Origin: Acidobacteriota bacterium
Lineage (GTDB): Bacteria > Acidobacteriota > Terriglobia > Terriglobales > Acidobacteriaceae
Length of the DNA: 64,000 bases
NCBI GenBank assembly: GCA_018268915.1
Contig: JAFDVQ010000009.1
Location: 62,001-126,000, forward strand
Direction of reading: 5' to 3'
Shown here: positions 1-8,651 of the stretch, piece after piece
Layout: each line of letters opens with the position of its first letter
Numbering within the stretch: position 1 is the stretch's first letter
The notes under the pieces: generated by a model
What the model was told of the DNA's origin: nothing
Database searches by the model: none
What the model saw: only the letters and a program-made list of their open reading frames with translations
Position numbers and translations under genes: made by a program

Positions 1-275
1 TTGTCTCTGTTCTCTGTGCGCCCTACTCATGGTTTACCGATGAAGCGGTACTGCTGCCATGCATTATTGCGGGAGTCGGTAGTGCAGAGAAAGCCGGTCG
101 AACAATTCTTCCACTGGCAGCAATGCTGGCGATCTCATCGTTTGAATTACTTAAGGGCAAATGGATAGACACGGGGGCGCTGGTCTGGACCGCACCAGCA
201 TGGCTGGCTTTCTACTTGTATGCCACCCGCAAAGCCGATGCCGATGCAACGAAGACTGAACAGCTAGCGGAATAA
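1..275 (+). CDS. C-terminal end of a polytopic membrane protein, GT87/DUF2029-like glycosyltransferase (partial)
   Basis: An open frame enters from the left edge and stops at 273-275, giving about 90 residues with no start in view. It reads SWFTDEAVLLP near its beginning, a pattern I associate with the last part of GT87 (DUF2029) integral-membrane glycosyltransferases, followed by two hydrophobic stretches and a charged tail ending TEQLAE. GT87 enzymes are multi-pass inner-membrane proteins that use polyprenyl-phosphate sugars. The family call rests on this short tail only, so another polytopic membrane family is possible. It converges on murI, whose stop lies only 1 base beyond. Confidence 0.55.
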   Translation, partial: VSVLCAPYSWFTDEAVLLPCIIAGVGSAEKAGRTILPLAAMLAISSFELLKGKWIDTGALVWTAPAWLAFYLYATRKADADATKTEQLAE

Positions 276-276
276 T

Positions 277-1113
277 CTAGCCGCCGAGGTCCACCAGTTG
301 AACCTTCCCGGTGGTTCTGCCCAGGAACCGTGAACCAAGGCGTTCGAATTTCTCGACCGAGTCCGTTGCAAAACAGTGAATCTCGGTGGGCTCACTCATG
401 CCCCGCGAAGCCGACGGTACAACGGTTTCAATCAGAGCAGCAGCCGCATCAGCAGTGGACTCTGCGGAGTCGATTACGGTAATCCCACGCGGCGCGGCGC
501 GCTCAATCAGCGGGCGCAGCAAAGGATAGTGGGTACAGCCGAGCACCAGCGTGTCAGCGCTCATGCCTGCGGCTGCGGCATCGCTGGTGAGCTCGCCCAG
601 GTAAATGCGGACTACCGCGTCAGTAACGTGGTGGTTGATCCACCCTTCCTCAACAAGAGGGACGAGCAGCGGGCAGGCCTTCTCGTAGGCGCGCAGATTC
701 TTGGCAGCACAGGCGGCCTTGTATGCGTGGCTATGCACGGTTGCGTCCGTCGCGATGACGAGGACATCTCCCGATTGTGAGGCGGCGTGCGCTGCGGCAG
801 CGCCGGGCTCAATCACTCCCAGCACAGGGACCGGAACTGCATCCTGAATGGCATCGAGTGCCAGAGCGCTGGCAGTATTGCAGGCGATGACGAGGAACTC
901 AGCGCCCTGCTCGCGAACCAGGAACTGCGCGCTCTCGGCGGCGTAGCGCGCTACGGTCCGGCGCGACTTTGAGCCATAGGGCAGACGCGCTGTGTCGCCG
1001 ATGAAGGAGTAGCGCGCGTGAGGCATTCTTCGCATCAGAGCAGCGAGGACAGTGAGCCCGCCGAAGCCGGAGTCGAATACGCCAATGGTGGGAGTCGAAC
1101 GGGTTTCGCTCAA
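277..1113 (-). CDS. murI: Glutamate racemase
   Basis: Interconverts L- and D-glutamate in the cytoplasm, supplying D-Glu for peptidoglycan. The 278-residue protein has the usual family length. The N-terminal motif FDSGFGG (13-19), GDTARLPYG (39-47), the first catalytic cysteine in ACNTAS (Cys78) and the second in LGCTHYPLL (Cys193) are all present, so it should be active. It is the last gene of a minus-strand run: its ATG overlaps the stop of the GerMN gene by 4 bases (ATGA), which implies translational coupling with upstream cell-wall genes. Nothing is truncated. Confidence 0.97.
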   Translation of the reverse strand: MSETRSTPTIGVFDSGFGGLTVLAALMRRMPHARYSFIGDTARLPYGSKSRRTVARYAAESAQFLVREQGAEFLVIACNTASALALDAIQDAVPVPVLGVIEPGAAAAHAASQSGDVLVIATDATVHSHAYKAACAAKNLRAYEKACPLLVPLVEEGWINHHVTDAVVRIYLGELTSDAAAAGMSADTLVLGCTHYPLLRPLIERAAPRGITVIDSAESTADAAAALIETVVPSASRGMSEPTEIHCFATDSVEKFERLGSRFLGRTTGKVQLVDLGG

Positions 1114-1727
1114 GGCTTTATTCCTTCTACGGGCGTGGCCTCGCTGGTCAGGTAGGTTCGTGTAAGGTCGGCATGGCCGGCGAGCGTTGGCCGTTCAACA
1201 CCGTCCACGAGGAAGCGCACCTGCGTGATCGCCGGGAGATTCGCCCGAAGTGTCGCGCAGATCGAAAGAACTGTCAGGGATTCAGTCTCCAGTCCCGCCG
1301 GGTGGCTTGCCGCAAAGGTACCAGTCAGGTTCACGACTGCTAACTGGTCACCAGAGTTCTTCGTCCCTTGTGCTCGCAGTAGAAATACCTGATCGACCGA
1401 AGCGGCACCCCCCGGGATCTCATGCGTCGATTCAGGCGCAGCGTAGAGATCGAGCAGTTTGCCAAGTACGGCGCGTGCCCGTGCTCCCGGATCAGCCGGC
1501 AACGGAAGAGAGTGCATCTGGGGAGCAAGCGAATCATCGAGATCATTGGCCACGACCAGAGTCGCCTGTTCAGCCGGAGCCACAACCGGGGCGGCAGTTG
1601 GAGCGAGAGTCTGCCCAGCCAATAGCCTCTTGTGAGCGCGGTCGCGAAGCTGCCATAGCTTGAACCCCATGCCGAGCGCGGCGATGAGGAGAATGACGAA
1701 CAGCACTTTCTGGTAGCGGGGAATCAC
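1110..1727 (-). CDS. GerMN-domain membrane-anchored protein
   Basis: A 205-residue protein with a short basic N-terminus, one membrane segment at about residues 8-24 (VLFVILLIAALGMGF) and an extracytoplasmic C-terminal domain. That domain matches the GerMN/sporulation-germination fold (AVVNLTGTF, then SICATLRANLPAITQVRFLVDG). GerMN domains occur next to amidases and murI in many non-sporulating bacteria and are thought to act at the cell wall; the exact role is unknown. I start it at the GTG overlapping the amidase stop (GTGA), because the long open frame upstream of this point is a shadow of the amidase gene. The stop overlaps the murI start. Confidence 0.85.
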   Translation of the reverse strand: MIPRYQKVLFVILLIAALGMGFKLWQLRDRAHKRLLAGQTLAPTAAPVVAPAEQATLVVANDLDDSLAPQMHSLPLPADPGARARAVLGKLLDLYAAPESTHEIPGGAASVDQVFLLRAQGTKNSGDQLAVVNLTGTFAASHPAGLETESLTVLSICATLRANLPAITQVRFLVDGVERPTLAGHADLTRTYLTSEATPVEGIKP

Positions 1728-2431
1728 GGTTGGCGAGCCCCCGTGCGATTGGGATCGGATCGCCACTCGAGGACGGCGGCTGCCAGCGCGCTGGCAACCT
1801 GTGCCTGGTAGTCGGGGCTGTCCGGCTCGGCAGTGACCTTCTTGTCTGCGTCCCGCTGCGGCCCCAGTTCGACCGCGAGGGCAGGACACGTCATGCTCTC
1901 AATTCCCGGTAACGGAATGCGGCCAAGAGTGACGGTCAGGCCAGCGTGAGTAAGTGCGGAGTTCACTGCCCCAGCCAGTGCCAGGCTGCGCGTCTCCCAG
2001 GCTGCCTGTGCGGTCTTCCAAGGCGTAAATCGGGTCGGATTCGCAGGTGCAAGCGATGACGCGAAGAGATGAACGCCAGAACCACTTTCCGTCGCATGCA
2101 GACTTATGCAAGCCGCAGCGTTGGCGTGGTTGGCAAGTTCTGCGCGGCGGTTCAACTCGACGAAGGAATCGTTCTCGCGAGTCGTGATCACCTGGAATCC
2201 GCGTGCTGTGAGCAACGAACGCAGACGAACGCTGAGCGCGAGGTTGGCGGCTTTTTCCAGTTGACCGCTGGAGAGATGCGCGCCGGTGTCTTCGCCTCCG
2301 TGGGCCGCATCGATGATTACCACGAAGCGAGGTCCCGGAGCCGGAGCGGCGGATTGAGGTGAGGGCGTCTGCTGCGCGGCCGCCGCGAGCGCAAGAGTCA
2401 CAAGTAGAGCGGATGTACTACTCCAGCGCAT
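1724..2431 (-). CDS. N-acetylmuramoyl-L-alanine amidase (Amidase_3), secreted
   Basis: Cleaves the amide bond between N-acetylmuramic acid and L-alanine in peptidoglycan. Residues 1-20 form a signal peptide (hydrophobic core ALLVTLALAAAA, then QQ). The zinc site is intact: His44 in DAAHGGEDTGA, Glu59, His112 in CISLHA; the catalytic glutamate is Glu188 in ALAVELG. At 235 residues it is a bare catalytic domain, without SPOR or AMIN targeting domains. The gene lies between the DUF1015 gene (14-base overlap) and the GerMN gene (4-base overlap), so it is probably co-transcribed with murI. Periplasmic cell-wall turnover or daughter-cell separation is the likely role. Confidence 0.92.
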   Translation of the reverse strand: MRWSSTSALLVTLALAAAAQQTPSPQSAAPAPGPRFVVIIDAAHGGEDTGAHLSSGQLEKAANLALSVRLRSLLTARGFQVITTRENDSFVELNRRAELANHANAAACISLHATESGSGVHLFASSLAPANPTRFTPWKTAQAAWETRSLALAGAVNSALTHAGLTVTLGRIPLPGIESMTCPALAVELGPQRDADKKVTAEPDSPDYQAQVASALAAAVLEWRSDPNRTGARQP

Positions 2432-3743
2432 AGATGGTGAGGCCGCTCAGCAGCTTCGGGTAGAAGTCAGTTGATTTTTGTGGCATCACCGATCCTGCAA
2501 ATGCCACTTCGCGCAGTTGCTCCATCGTCACTGGATTGGTCAGGAAGGCGACATCGGCCTCACCGCGCCTCACCTGATCAACTGCTTCGCTCGCATCGCG
2601 GAGGTATCGAATGTTGGTTTGTTCGCGAACCTTTTCTGCGTCAAGGCCTAGGATCCTGTCGAGGAGGATGGTGTGCAGCTGGCTGAGGTCGAGCTGGCGC
2701 TGGTTCTCTGGCAAAGCCGATAGAGGACATGCGACCGCTTCCGGCTTGGCACGCAGTAGCACGGCGCCTGTTCGAGTCACAGCAACAAACGCGGTTCCCT
2801 TTTGCTTGCGAAGAGTCTCCAGGAAACTCGCTGCCGGGGCTTCCGGAAGCATTTCCGTCGAGAAAAACTCTTCCGCTGCCTTGGCGAAATTGGCGGGATC
2901 GAAGACCGGCAAGCTGTGCACAACCCGATGCGTCGGGAGAATGACCAGGCCATCAGAGTCCATGTTGACAAATGTCATCATCACCGCACCCTCCGGATAG
3001 GGCGGATGCGGCAGCTCATTGGCACTGTGTTCGGTTCTCGCAACGCTGGTTGGGGCGTGTTCTTTTGAATAATTCAGCGCAGTCTCGTAGCGATGGTGAC
3101 CGTCGGCAATGATCAGCTTTTTGTCGTCCATGGTCGACGCCAGCATGCGGATCACAGCTGGTTCGTTGACTCGCCAGACGCGATGGAGCACCCCATATTC
3201 GTCGGTGACCTGGGCGTCTGCCGGTCCGGCTCCGTCATACAAAAGCCTCTCCACCGTGCCTGCCGGGTCAGAGTAGAGCATGAAGATCTGGCCGAAGTGG
3301 GCTCGCGTCGCCTTCAGCAGGTTGAGCCGGTCGCTCTTGGGCTTGGAAAGGGTCTGCTCGTGACGGAAGACGACCTGGTCAGCATAATCGTGCAGTTTCC
3401 CCAGCGCGATGAAGCCTCGGCGTTCTTTTACCTCGTCTGCCCCGGGGACTTTGAATCGCTGCGAGTAGGCAAAGATGCAGGGATCCTTCTCTCTGACTAG
3501 AACCCCCTGCTCGCGCCACGCCTTGAAGTCGCGAGCGGCACGCGAGTACACATTGTCTCCGCCTTCGGCATCAAACAGCTCGGGTAGCCCGAGAATGATT
3601 CGGACGAGATTGTAGGGGCTGCGCTGGTAGTAACCCTCCTGCATAGCCGGTGTGATCTTGTCGTACGGCTGAGTAACGACGTCTTCGAGGGGTACAGCCG
3701 TTGGGTTGTAGCGCCACGCGCGGAACGGATAAATACTTGCCAT
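2418..3743 (-). CDS. DUF1015 family protein
   Basis: A 441-residue soluble protein of the DUF1015 family, usual length for the family. Landmarks are the N-terminal PFRAWRYNP (6-14) and the family signature DGHHRYETAL (214-223), which resembles the ParB/sulfiredoxin-type nucleotide-binding motif. Some relatives occur beside serine or phosphoglycerate metabolism genes, but no function is established and I do not assign one. It is the first gene of the minus-strand operon leading to amidase, GerMN protein and murI. Its start lies head to head with the region upstream of the VWA genes at 3943. Confidence 0.9.
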   Translation of the reverse strand: MASIYPFRAWRYNPTAVPLEDVVTQPYDKITPAMQEGYYQRSPYNLVRIILGLPELFDAEGGDNVYSRAARDFKAWREQGVLVREKDPCIFAYSQRFKVPGADEVKERRGFIALGKLHDYADQVVFRHEQTLSKPKSDRLNLLKATRAHFGQIFMLYSDPAGTVERLLYDGAGPADAQVTDEYGVLHRVWRVNEPAVIRMLASTMDDKKLIIADGHHRYETALNYSKEHAPTSVARTEHSANELPHPPYPEGAVMMTFVNMDSDGLVILPTHRVVHSLPVFDPANFAKAAEEFFSTEMLPEAPAASFLETLRKQKGTAFVAVTRTGAVLLRAKPEAVACPLSALPENQRQLDLSQLHTILLDRILGLDAEKVREQTNIRYLRDASEAVDQVRRGEADVAFLTNPVTMEQLREVAFAGSVMPQKSTDFYPKLLSGLTIYALE

Positions 3744-3942
3744 GCGAACGGGCTTGCTCCCTGATCTAGAAACGGAAATCTATGCAGAAGTGCCGATGGA
3801 ACTGTCGCTTAGAGACGATTGTATCCCAATGCAGATGACGGATTTCGGGAAGGCAACGTCAAAGAAAACGAGGGCATCCGTGGAGAAACGCAGGGTTTCC
3901 CCCGGGCATGCTAAGATCGCCTTCATTCTCTGGTGCGAGCAA

Positions 3943-5019
3943 ATGAAACCACTCCTCCATCGCTCCGAGGCGTCGCACGGATCGAGTCGCAACCTGCGGC
4001 TCACTTTGACCTGCTTCTTGGCGCTGGCCGGCTTTTCTGCTGCCCCCGGTTGGGCTCAGGACGATCCCCTCAACAAAGTGCATGTTCCACCTCCCTCAGC
4101 GACCGACACACCGGCCGCAGGTGCCCCTAAGGGTGTTGATGCACCTGCGATTACTGGAGCCCCAAAAGAGAGAGTGAAGCCCGGCTCTGTCATTCGCATG
4201 AATGTCGACATGGTCCTCGTGCCCATCACTGTGACCGACCCGATGAACCGGCTAGTTACGGGTCTGGAGAAGGAAGATTTCACGATCCTGGAGAACAACG
4301 GCGAGCAGCGCATCAAGAGTTTCGCGGCTGAGGATGCGCCGGTTTCGATCGGAATCATCTTCGACCTTTCGGGCTCGATGAACTCGAAGCTGGTGAGGGC
4401 GCGCGAGTCCATCCTGCAGTTCGCCAAGACTGCCAATCCTGAAGATGAGTTCTTTATCATCGGCTTCAACGATCGGCCCGAGCTGATCGAGGACTTTACC
4501 AATTCCGTAGAAGAGATCCAGGCGCGCCTGGCCACGGTCCGAAGCGGACACCGCACTGCTCTACTCGATGCAATTTACTTCGGCGTCGCCAAAATGAAAG
4601 AGGCCAAGCACGAGCGCAAGGCCCTGCTCGTCGTTTCAGACGGCGGAGATAACCGCTCCCGCTACACTGAGGGTGAAGTTCGTTCCCAGGTCCGCGAGTC
4701 AGATGTTGAGATTTACTCCATCGGAATCTTCGACCCCTACGCTGCGACCCCAGAAGAGCGAACCGGTCCGATCCTGCTGAACGAACTCTGCGAAGAAACG
4801 GGCGGCCGCCTCTTCCGGGTAGACGACATCGCGGAAATGAGCGACATCGCCGAAAAGATTTCCACCGAGCTGCGTAATCAATACGTGATCGGATACACCT
4901 CCAAGAATGCCTCGCGTGACGGCAAGTGGCGTAAAGTGAAGGTTAAGCTTACCCCGCCATCGGGTCTGCCTCCACTAACGGTCCATGCTCGAACCGGATA
5001 CTATGCGCCTCTGCAATAA
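3943..5019 (+). CDS. Secreted VWA-domain protein (acidobacterial VWFA type), copy 1
   Basis: A 358-residue exported protein. An N-terminal signal peptide (about 1-39, core LTLTCFLALAGFSAAPGWA) precedes a proline-rich linker. A beta-rich segment of the kind that precedes VWA in acidobacterial proteins follows (VLVPITVTDP, 91-100). The VWA domain has an intact MIDAS start DLSGS at 141-145. The open frame extends 67 codons upstream, but I place the start at 3943 because a signal peptide begins there. VWA domains bind ligands through a metal; the partner is unknown. The C-terminus ends ARTGYYAPLQ, matching the ARTGYY/RTRTGYF ending of its paralog directly downstream, so the two arose by duplication. 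Confidence 0.85.
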   Translation: MKPLLHRSEASHGSSRNLRLTLTCFLALAGFSAAPGWAQDDPLNKVHVPPPSATDTPAAGAPKGVDAPAITGAPKERVKPGSVIRMNVDMVLVPITVTDPMNRLVTGLEKEDFTILENNGEQRIKSFAAEDAPVSIGIIFDLSGSMNSKLVRARESILQFAKTANPEDEFFIIGFNDRPELIEDFTNSVEEIQARLATVRSGHRTALLDAIYFGVAKMKEAKHERKALLVVSDGGDNRSRYTEGEVRSQVRESDVEIYSIGIFDPYAATPEERTGPILLNELCEETGGRLFRVDDIAEMSDIAEKISTELRNQYVIGYTSKNASRDGKWRKVKVKLTPPSGLPPLTVHARTGYYAPLQ

Positions 5020-6076
5020 ATCGGTCCTTTCCGCTCTTATTCTGGTTTCAGCACTCTCCCTTGAGGCACAACAGCCTGCAAAGCCGGCCCCACCCGCCGC
5101 ACAGACGCAGGCTCCGTCGCTGACTGTGGATCGCGATCCTGTCCGTTCTCCTGATGCTGAAAGCCCAACACCACAAGGTAGTGAGCCGCTGAAAAGAGAG
5201 GGAGAGAGCTACGTTCTCCACACCGATGTGGAAGAGGTCATCCTGAATGCTACAGTGCTGTCGAGCAGCAACCAGCTTATTCAGAATCTGAAGAAGGAAA
5301 ACTTCCAGGTCTTCGAAGACGGTGCGAAGCAAAACATCGTTAGTTTCCAGCACTCCGATTTGCCGGTATCGATCGCGCTGGTAGTCGACAATTCCGGATC
5401 GATGTCGAAGAAGCGGCCATCGGTCAACAAGGCTGCGCTCGACCTCGTTGAGGCTTCCAATCCGCAGGATGAAGCTTTCGTCGTCAACTTCTCTGACGAA
5501 GCCTATATCGACCAGGAATTCACCTCGAACGTGAACAAACTGCGCGATGGCCTTGCCCACATCGAATCGCGCGGTGGAACCGCCCTCTACGACGCGGTTG
5601 TTGCCTCGGCAGACAAGCTCGTATCCGACGCCAATCGGCCTAAGCAGGTCCTTGTGATCGTCACCGACGGCGAAGACAATGCTTCAACCCTTTCTCTGGA
5701 ACAGACAATCCGTCGCGTTCAGGAGCTCTCGGGTCCGGTGATCTACTCCATCGGTCTTCTTTTTGGTGATGAGATGAGCCGCGCAGAAGTACGGCATGCG
5801 AAACGGGCACTGGAAATGCTCTCCGCTGAGACTGGCGGCATTGCCTTCTTTCCAAAAAACATTGAGCAGGTTGATCAGATTGCAGCTGAAGTGGCACGCG
5901 ACATCCGCAGCCAGTACACCATCGGCTACCGCTCCAACAAGCCTTCGAATCAACCCGGTTTCCGCCGCGTACAGGTTACGGCCGAGGAACCTGGGACCGG
6001 CAAGCTGATCGTAAGGACTCGCACTGGGTACTTCCCCGAGAGTCGCGCCAAGAAGGCCGGAGCAGCGAAGAAGTAA
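5003..6076 (+). CDS. Secreted VWA-domain protein (acidobacterial VWFA type), copy 2
   Basis: A 357-residue paralog of the preceding gene with the same order: signal peptide (1-22), proline-rich linker, LNATVLSSSNQL strand region, VWA domain with MIDAS DNSGS at 129-133, and terminal RTRTGYFPES. The chosen ATG at 5003 overlaps the end of copy 1 by 17 bases and puts a clean signal peptide at the N-terminus; an in-frame ATG at 4985 would add six residues. A lysine-rich tail (RAKKAGAAKK) is unlike copy 1. Overlap implies an operon. Cell-surface or periplasmic ligand binding is the likely role; no function is known for this subfamily. Confidence 0.85.
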   Translation: MRLCNKSVLSALILVSALSLEAQQPAKPAPPAAQTQAPSLTVDRDPVRSPDAESPTPQGSEPLKREGESYVLHTDVEEVILNATVLSSSNQLIQNLKKENFQVFEDGAKQNIVSFQHSDLPVSIALVVDNSGSMSKKRPSVNKAALDLVEASNPQDEAFVVNFSDEAYIDQEFTSNVNKLRDGLAHIESRGGTALYDAVVASADKLVSDANRPKQVLVIVTDGEDNASTLSLEQTIRRVQELSGPVIYSIGLLFGDEMSRAEVRHAKRALEMLSAETGGIAFFPKNIEQVDQIAAEVARDIRSQYTIGYRSNKPSNQPGFRRVQVTAEEPGTGKLIVRTRTGYFPESRAKKAGAAKK

Positions 6077-6105
6077 CAAGGCCAAATACGCTAAACTGGC
6101 TTCCG

Positions 6106-7053
6106 ATGGCAGTCGAAAGTCCTTCTACCTACCGCATCGCAGCCGACATTACACAGCTCGTAGGCCACACGCCCATGCTCCAGTTGGGCAGAGTCGTACC
6201 GGCAGGTTCCGCCGCCGTTTTTGCGAAGCTCGAATTTCTCAATCCTGGCGGGAGCGTGAAGGACCGCGCCGCCTTGGGCATGATTCTCGACGCCGAGGCA
6301 AAAGGCCTTCTGCGGCCGGGATCGACAATTGTGGAAGCAACTGCCGGTAATACCGGCGTCGGCCTCGCGCTGATCGGTGTAAACCGCGGATACAAGGTGA
6401 AGCTATTTGTTCCGGAAGGGTTCGCCGAGGAGAAGTGCATCCTCATGCGCGGATTCGGAGCCGATGTGGTTCGTACGCCTGAGGCTGACGGCATGAAGGG
6501 CGCGATCGCCGAGGCCAACAAGCTGGCCGAGTCAATACCCGGCGCGTTCATGGCCGGCCAGTTCACCAACCAGGCCAACCCGAAGTTCCACCACGACACG
6601 ACGGCAGCGGAGCTCTGGGAGCAAATGGAAGGCCGCGTAGACGGATTTGTCGGAGGTGTCGGCACCGGCGGAACCTTCTCGGGAATTGCTCAGTTTCTCA
6701 AGGAGAAGAATCCGTCGGTCGTCACTGTGGCGGTAGAGACACAAGGATCCATTCTGCAAGGCGGCCCCCCGGGCAAACACCGCGTAGAGGGAATTGGCGT
6801 CAGCTTCATTCCGGATACATTTCATCGCGAGGTTTGCGATCGTGTGATGATGGTGAGCGATGAAGATGCCTTCGCAATGGTGAAGAAGCTCGCAGCACAG
6901 GAGGGAGTGCTCGGAGGCTCGAGCGCCGGTGCCGCAGTGCATGCCGCCGTAGAACTCGCGCGAGAGTTGGGTACCGGCAAGCGAGTTGCGACAATTATTC
7001 CGGATTCAGCCGAGCGCTACCTCTCGAAGAAGATCTTCGAAGGTGGCGTTTAG
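6106..7053 (+). CDS. cysK: Cysteine synthase / cystathionine beta-synthase family PLP enzyme
   Basis: A 315-residue fold-type II PLP enzyme. The PLP lysine is Lys52 in GGSVKDRAA; the substrate loop TAGNTG lies at 79-84 and the phosphate-binding loop GGVGTGGT at 183-190. The C-terminus has PDSAERYLS. CysK makes cysteine from O-acetylserine and sulfide; close relatives of the MccA type make cystathionine from O-acetylserine or serine and homocysteine. There is no C-terminal CBS domain. The next plus-strand gene is a cystathionine gamma-synthase/lyase, so a reverse transsulfuration role is as plausible as plain cysteine synthesis. It follows the VWA gene by 29 bases. Confidence 0.88.
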   Translation: MAVESPSTYRIAADITQLVGHTPMLQLGRVVPAGSAAVFAKLEFLNPGGSVKDRAALGMILDAEAKGLLRPGSTIVEATAGNTGVGLALIGVNRGYKVKLFVPEGFAEEKCILMRGFGADVVRTPEADGMKGAIAEANKLAESIPGAFMAGQFTNQANPKFHHDTTAAELWEQMEGRVDGFVGGVGTGGTFSGIAQFLKEKNPSVVTVAVETQGSILQGGPPGKHRVEGIGVSFIPDTFHREVCDRVMMVSDEDAFAMVKKLAAQEGVLGGSSAGAAVHAAVELARELGTGKRVATIIPDSAERYLSKKIFEGGV

Positions 7054-7160
7054 GAACGTCTTCAGCTGCATATCCTCAGGACGCGCTTCATCGCCAGCAG
7101 GACCTTGTTTGCCGCCCGCTTCTCCGTTGAAGTTTTGTTCTATACCGAACGGATTGAGGC

Positions 7161-7322
7161 TCAGCCTCGCATGCCTGCGTGAGTGCAGCCGTCGTGTCCG
7201 CAGGTGCAGACTATCTCGATCTTCTCGGCAATTCCTTCACAGTGGGCGCTGCAGTATTTTTCCTTGTCCGGCGCGGTGCAGCTGCAGGCAGGATTTGCGC
7301 ATTTCTTAGGAGTACTGGCCAT
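7161..7322 (-). CDS. Small metallothionein, SmtA/BmtA-like
   Basis: A 53-residue protein with 8 cysteines (8, 13, 15, 24, 28, 39, 41, 46) and 3 histidines (27, 43, 48). The pattern is C-x4-C-x-C, then YCSAHC (23-28), then CTCGHDGCTH (39-48). YCSxxC and CGHxGC are the hallmarks of prokaryotic zinc/cadmium-binding metallothioneins such as cyanobacterial SmtA. It sequesters Zn, Cd or Cu in the cytoplasm. A strong ribosome-binding site (GAGGAGG, 7327-7333) lies 4 bases before the ATG, and a perfect 9-bp palindrome sits directly upstream. It is transcribed divergently from the cystathionine enzyme gene and convergently with cysK, so it is a single-gene unit. Confidence 0.87.
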   Translation of the reverse strand: MASTPKKCANPACSCTAPDKEKYCSAHCEGIAEKIEIVCTCGHDGCTHAGMRG

Positions 7323-7334
7323 AGATCCTCCTCG

Positions 7335-7356
7335 ACACCGGAACGGCTTCCGGTGT
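7335..7356. promoter_or_regulatory. Perfect 9-bp inverted repeat upstream of the metallothionein gene
   Basis: ACACCGGAA (7335-7343), loop CGGC, TTCCGGTGT (7348-7356). It ends 1 base from the metallothionein ribosome-binding site on the minus strand. It could be an operator for a metal-responsive repressor, since ArsR/SmtB-type repressors bind such palindromes before smtA, or an mRNA hairpin that controls access to the ribosome-binding site. No regulator gene is adjacent. The symmetry is seen; the role is inferred. Confidence 0.55.
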
Positions 7357-7460
7357 GTCCGGTTTCGATGCGGCGATTGGCCGAATGGATGCAGGGCCAG
7401 TCATCGGTCCGGGCATCGCGGTAAGCTAAAAGCAGTAGAGCCTGGAGTTCGAAGCACAAC

Positions 7461-8609
7461 ATGTCAAAGCAGAATTACGCAACATTGGCGGTGCATGCTG
7501 GTCAACAGCCTGATCCACTCACTGGCGCGGTCAACGTGCCTGTTTACTTGACTTCTACTTTTGAACTGACCGGGATTGAATCGAGCCGGGGTTACGACTA
7601 CTCCCGCGCCGGAAACCCTACCCGCGCGCGCGTCGAAGAGGCCCTGGCAGCGCTTGAGGGCGGGACCTGCGGACATGCTTTCGCCAGCGGGATGGCAGCC
7701 ATCTACGCGCTCGTCGCGACGCTGCATGCCGGCGATCACCTGATCTGCTCCGCTAACGTCTATGGCGGCACCGCGCGGCTCTTCAACCTGATCATCCAGC
7801 ATTACGGCATTGCAATTGAATACGTCGACACCGCCGATCTGGAAGCGGTGAAAGCGGCGATCAAGCCAAACACCAAGCTGATCCATATTGAGACGCCGAC
7901 CAATCCACTGATGGTCCTAACCGACATCGCCGCAGTCTGCGAGATCGCCCATGCCAAAGGTGTCGAGGTCAGCGTCGATAACACGTTTATGTCCCCGGCG
8001 CTGCAGAGCCCCATCGCCCTCGGCGCGGACGTAGTGATGCATTCAACCACGAAGTTCCTTAACGGCCACTCCGATGGACTGGGTGGCGCGCTGATCGGAA
8101 CCAAGCCGGAGCACAAAGACCGTTTTCTGCTCGTTCAGAAAGCCGCCGGCGGCATCATGTCGCCATTCGAGTGCTTCCTCGTCTTGCGCGGCATCAAGAC
8201 ACTTGTCCTTCGTATGAAGCAGCATGAAGAGAACGGGCGCGCAGTGGCCGATTTCCTCGCCACTCAAGGCAAGATAACGCGACTGAACTACCCGGGATTG
8301 AAGAGCCACCCGCAGCATGAACTTGCCAGGAAACAGCAACGCGGCTTCGGCTCGATGCTGAGTTTCGATCTGGGCTCCCGCGACAAAGTAGCAAAGTTCC
8401 TCGGCGGACTCAAGCTCTTCCTCAATGCCGAGTCCCTTGGCGGCGTTGAGTCGCTCGCATCCCACTCGGCCACAACGACACACGCAGCGCTTTCGGCAGA
8501 GGATCGCGACAAGGTCGGCATCACCGATGGACTAGTTCGACTCTCAGTCGGCATTGAAGATAAAGAAGATCTCATCGCCGATCTGGAGCAGGCGTTGAAG
8601 GCGGTATAG
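7461..8609 (+). CDS. Cystathionine gamma-synthase / gamma-lyase family PLP enzyme
   Basis: A 382-residue fold-type I enzyme of the Cys/Met metabolism family. It has YDYSRAGNPTR (45-55), SGMAAI (76-81) and the PLP lysine Lys198 in HSTTKFLNGHSDGLGG. The C-terminus carries SLGGVESLASHSATTTH, with the serine-glycine-rich substrate-phosphate region of this family, and ends RLSVGIEDKEDLIADL. Sequence motifs alone do not separate MetB, MccB (cystathionine gamma-lyase) and O-acylhomoserine sulfhydrylases. With a CysK/CBS-like enzyme as its plus-strand neighbour, conversion of cystathionine to cysteine is likely. The 138 bases between it and the metallothionein start must hold both promoters. Confidence 0.9.
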   Translation: MSKQNYATLAVHAGQQPDPLTGAVNVPVYLTSTFELTGIESSRGYDYSRAGNPTRARVEEALAALEGGTCGHAFASGMAAIYALVATLHAGDHLICSANVYGGTARLFNLIIQHYGIAIEYVDTADLEAVKAAIKPNTKLIHIETPTNPLMVLTDIAAVCEIAHAKGVEVSVDNTFMSPALQSPIALGADVVMHSTTKFLNGHSDGLGGALIGTKPEHKDRFLLVQKAAGGIMSPFECFLVLRGIKTLVLRMKQHEENGRAVADFLATQGKITRLNYPGLKSHPQHELARKQQRGFGSMLSFDLGSRDKVAKFLGGLKLFLNAESLGGVESLASHSATTTHAALSAEDRDKVGITDGLVRLSVGIEDKEDLIADLEQALKAV

Positions 8610-8651
8610 ACCGATCGGCTCTTCTCATCGCGAACCCCGCAGGAGGTCCGC

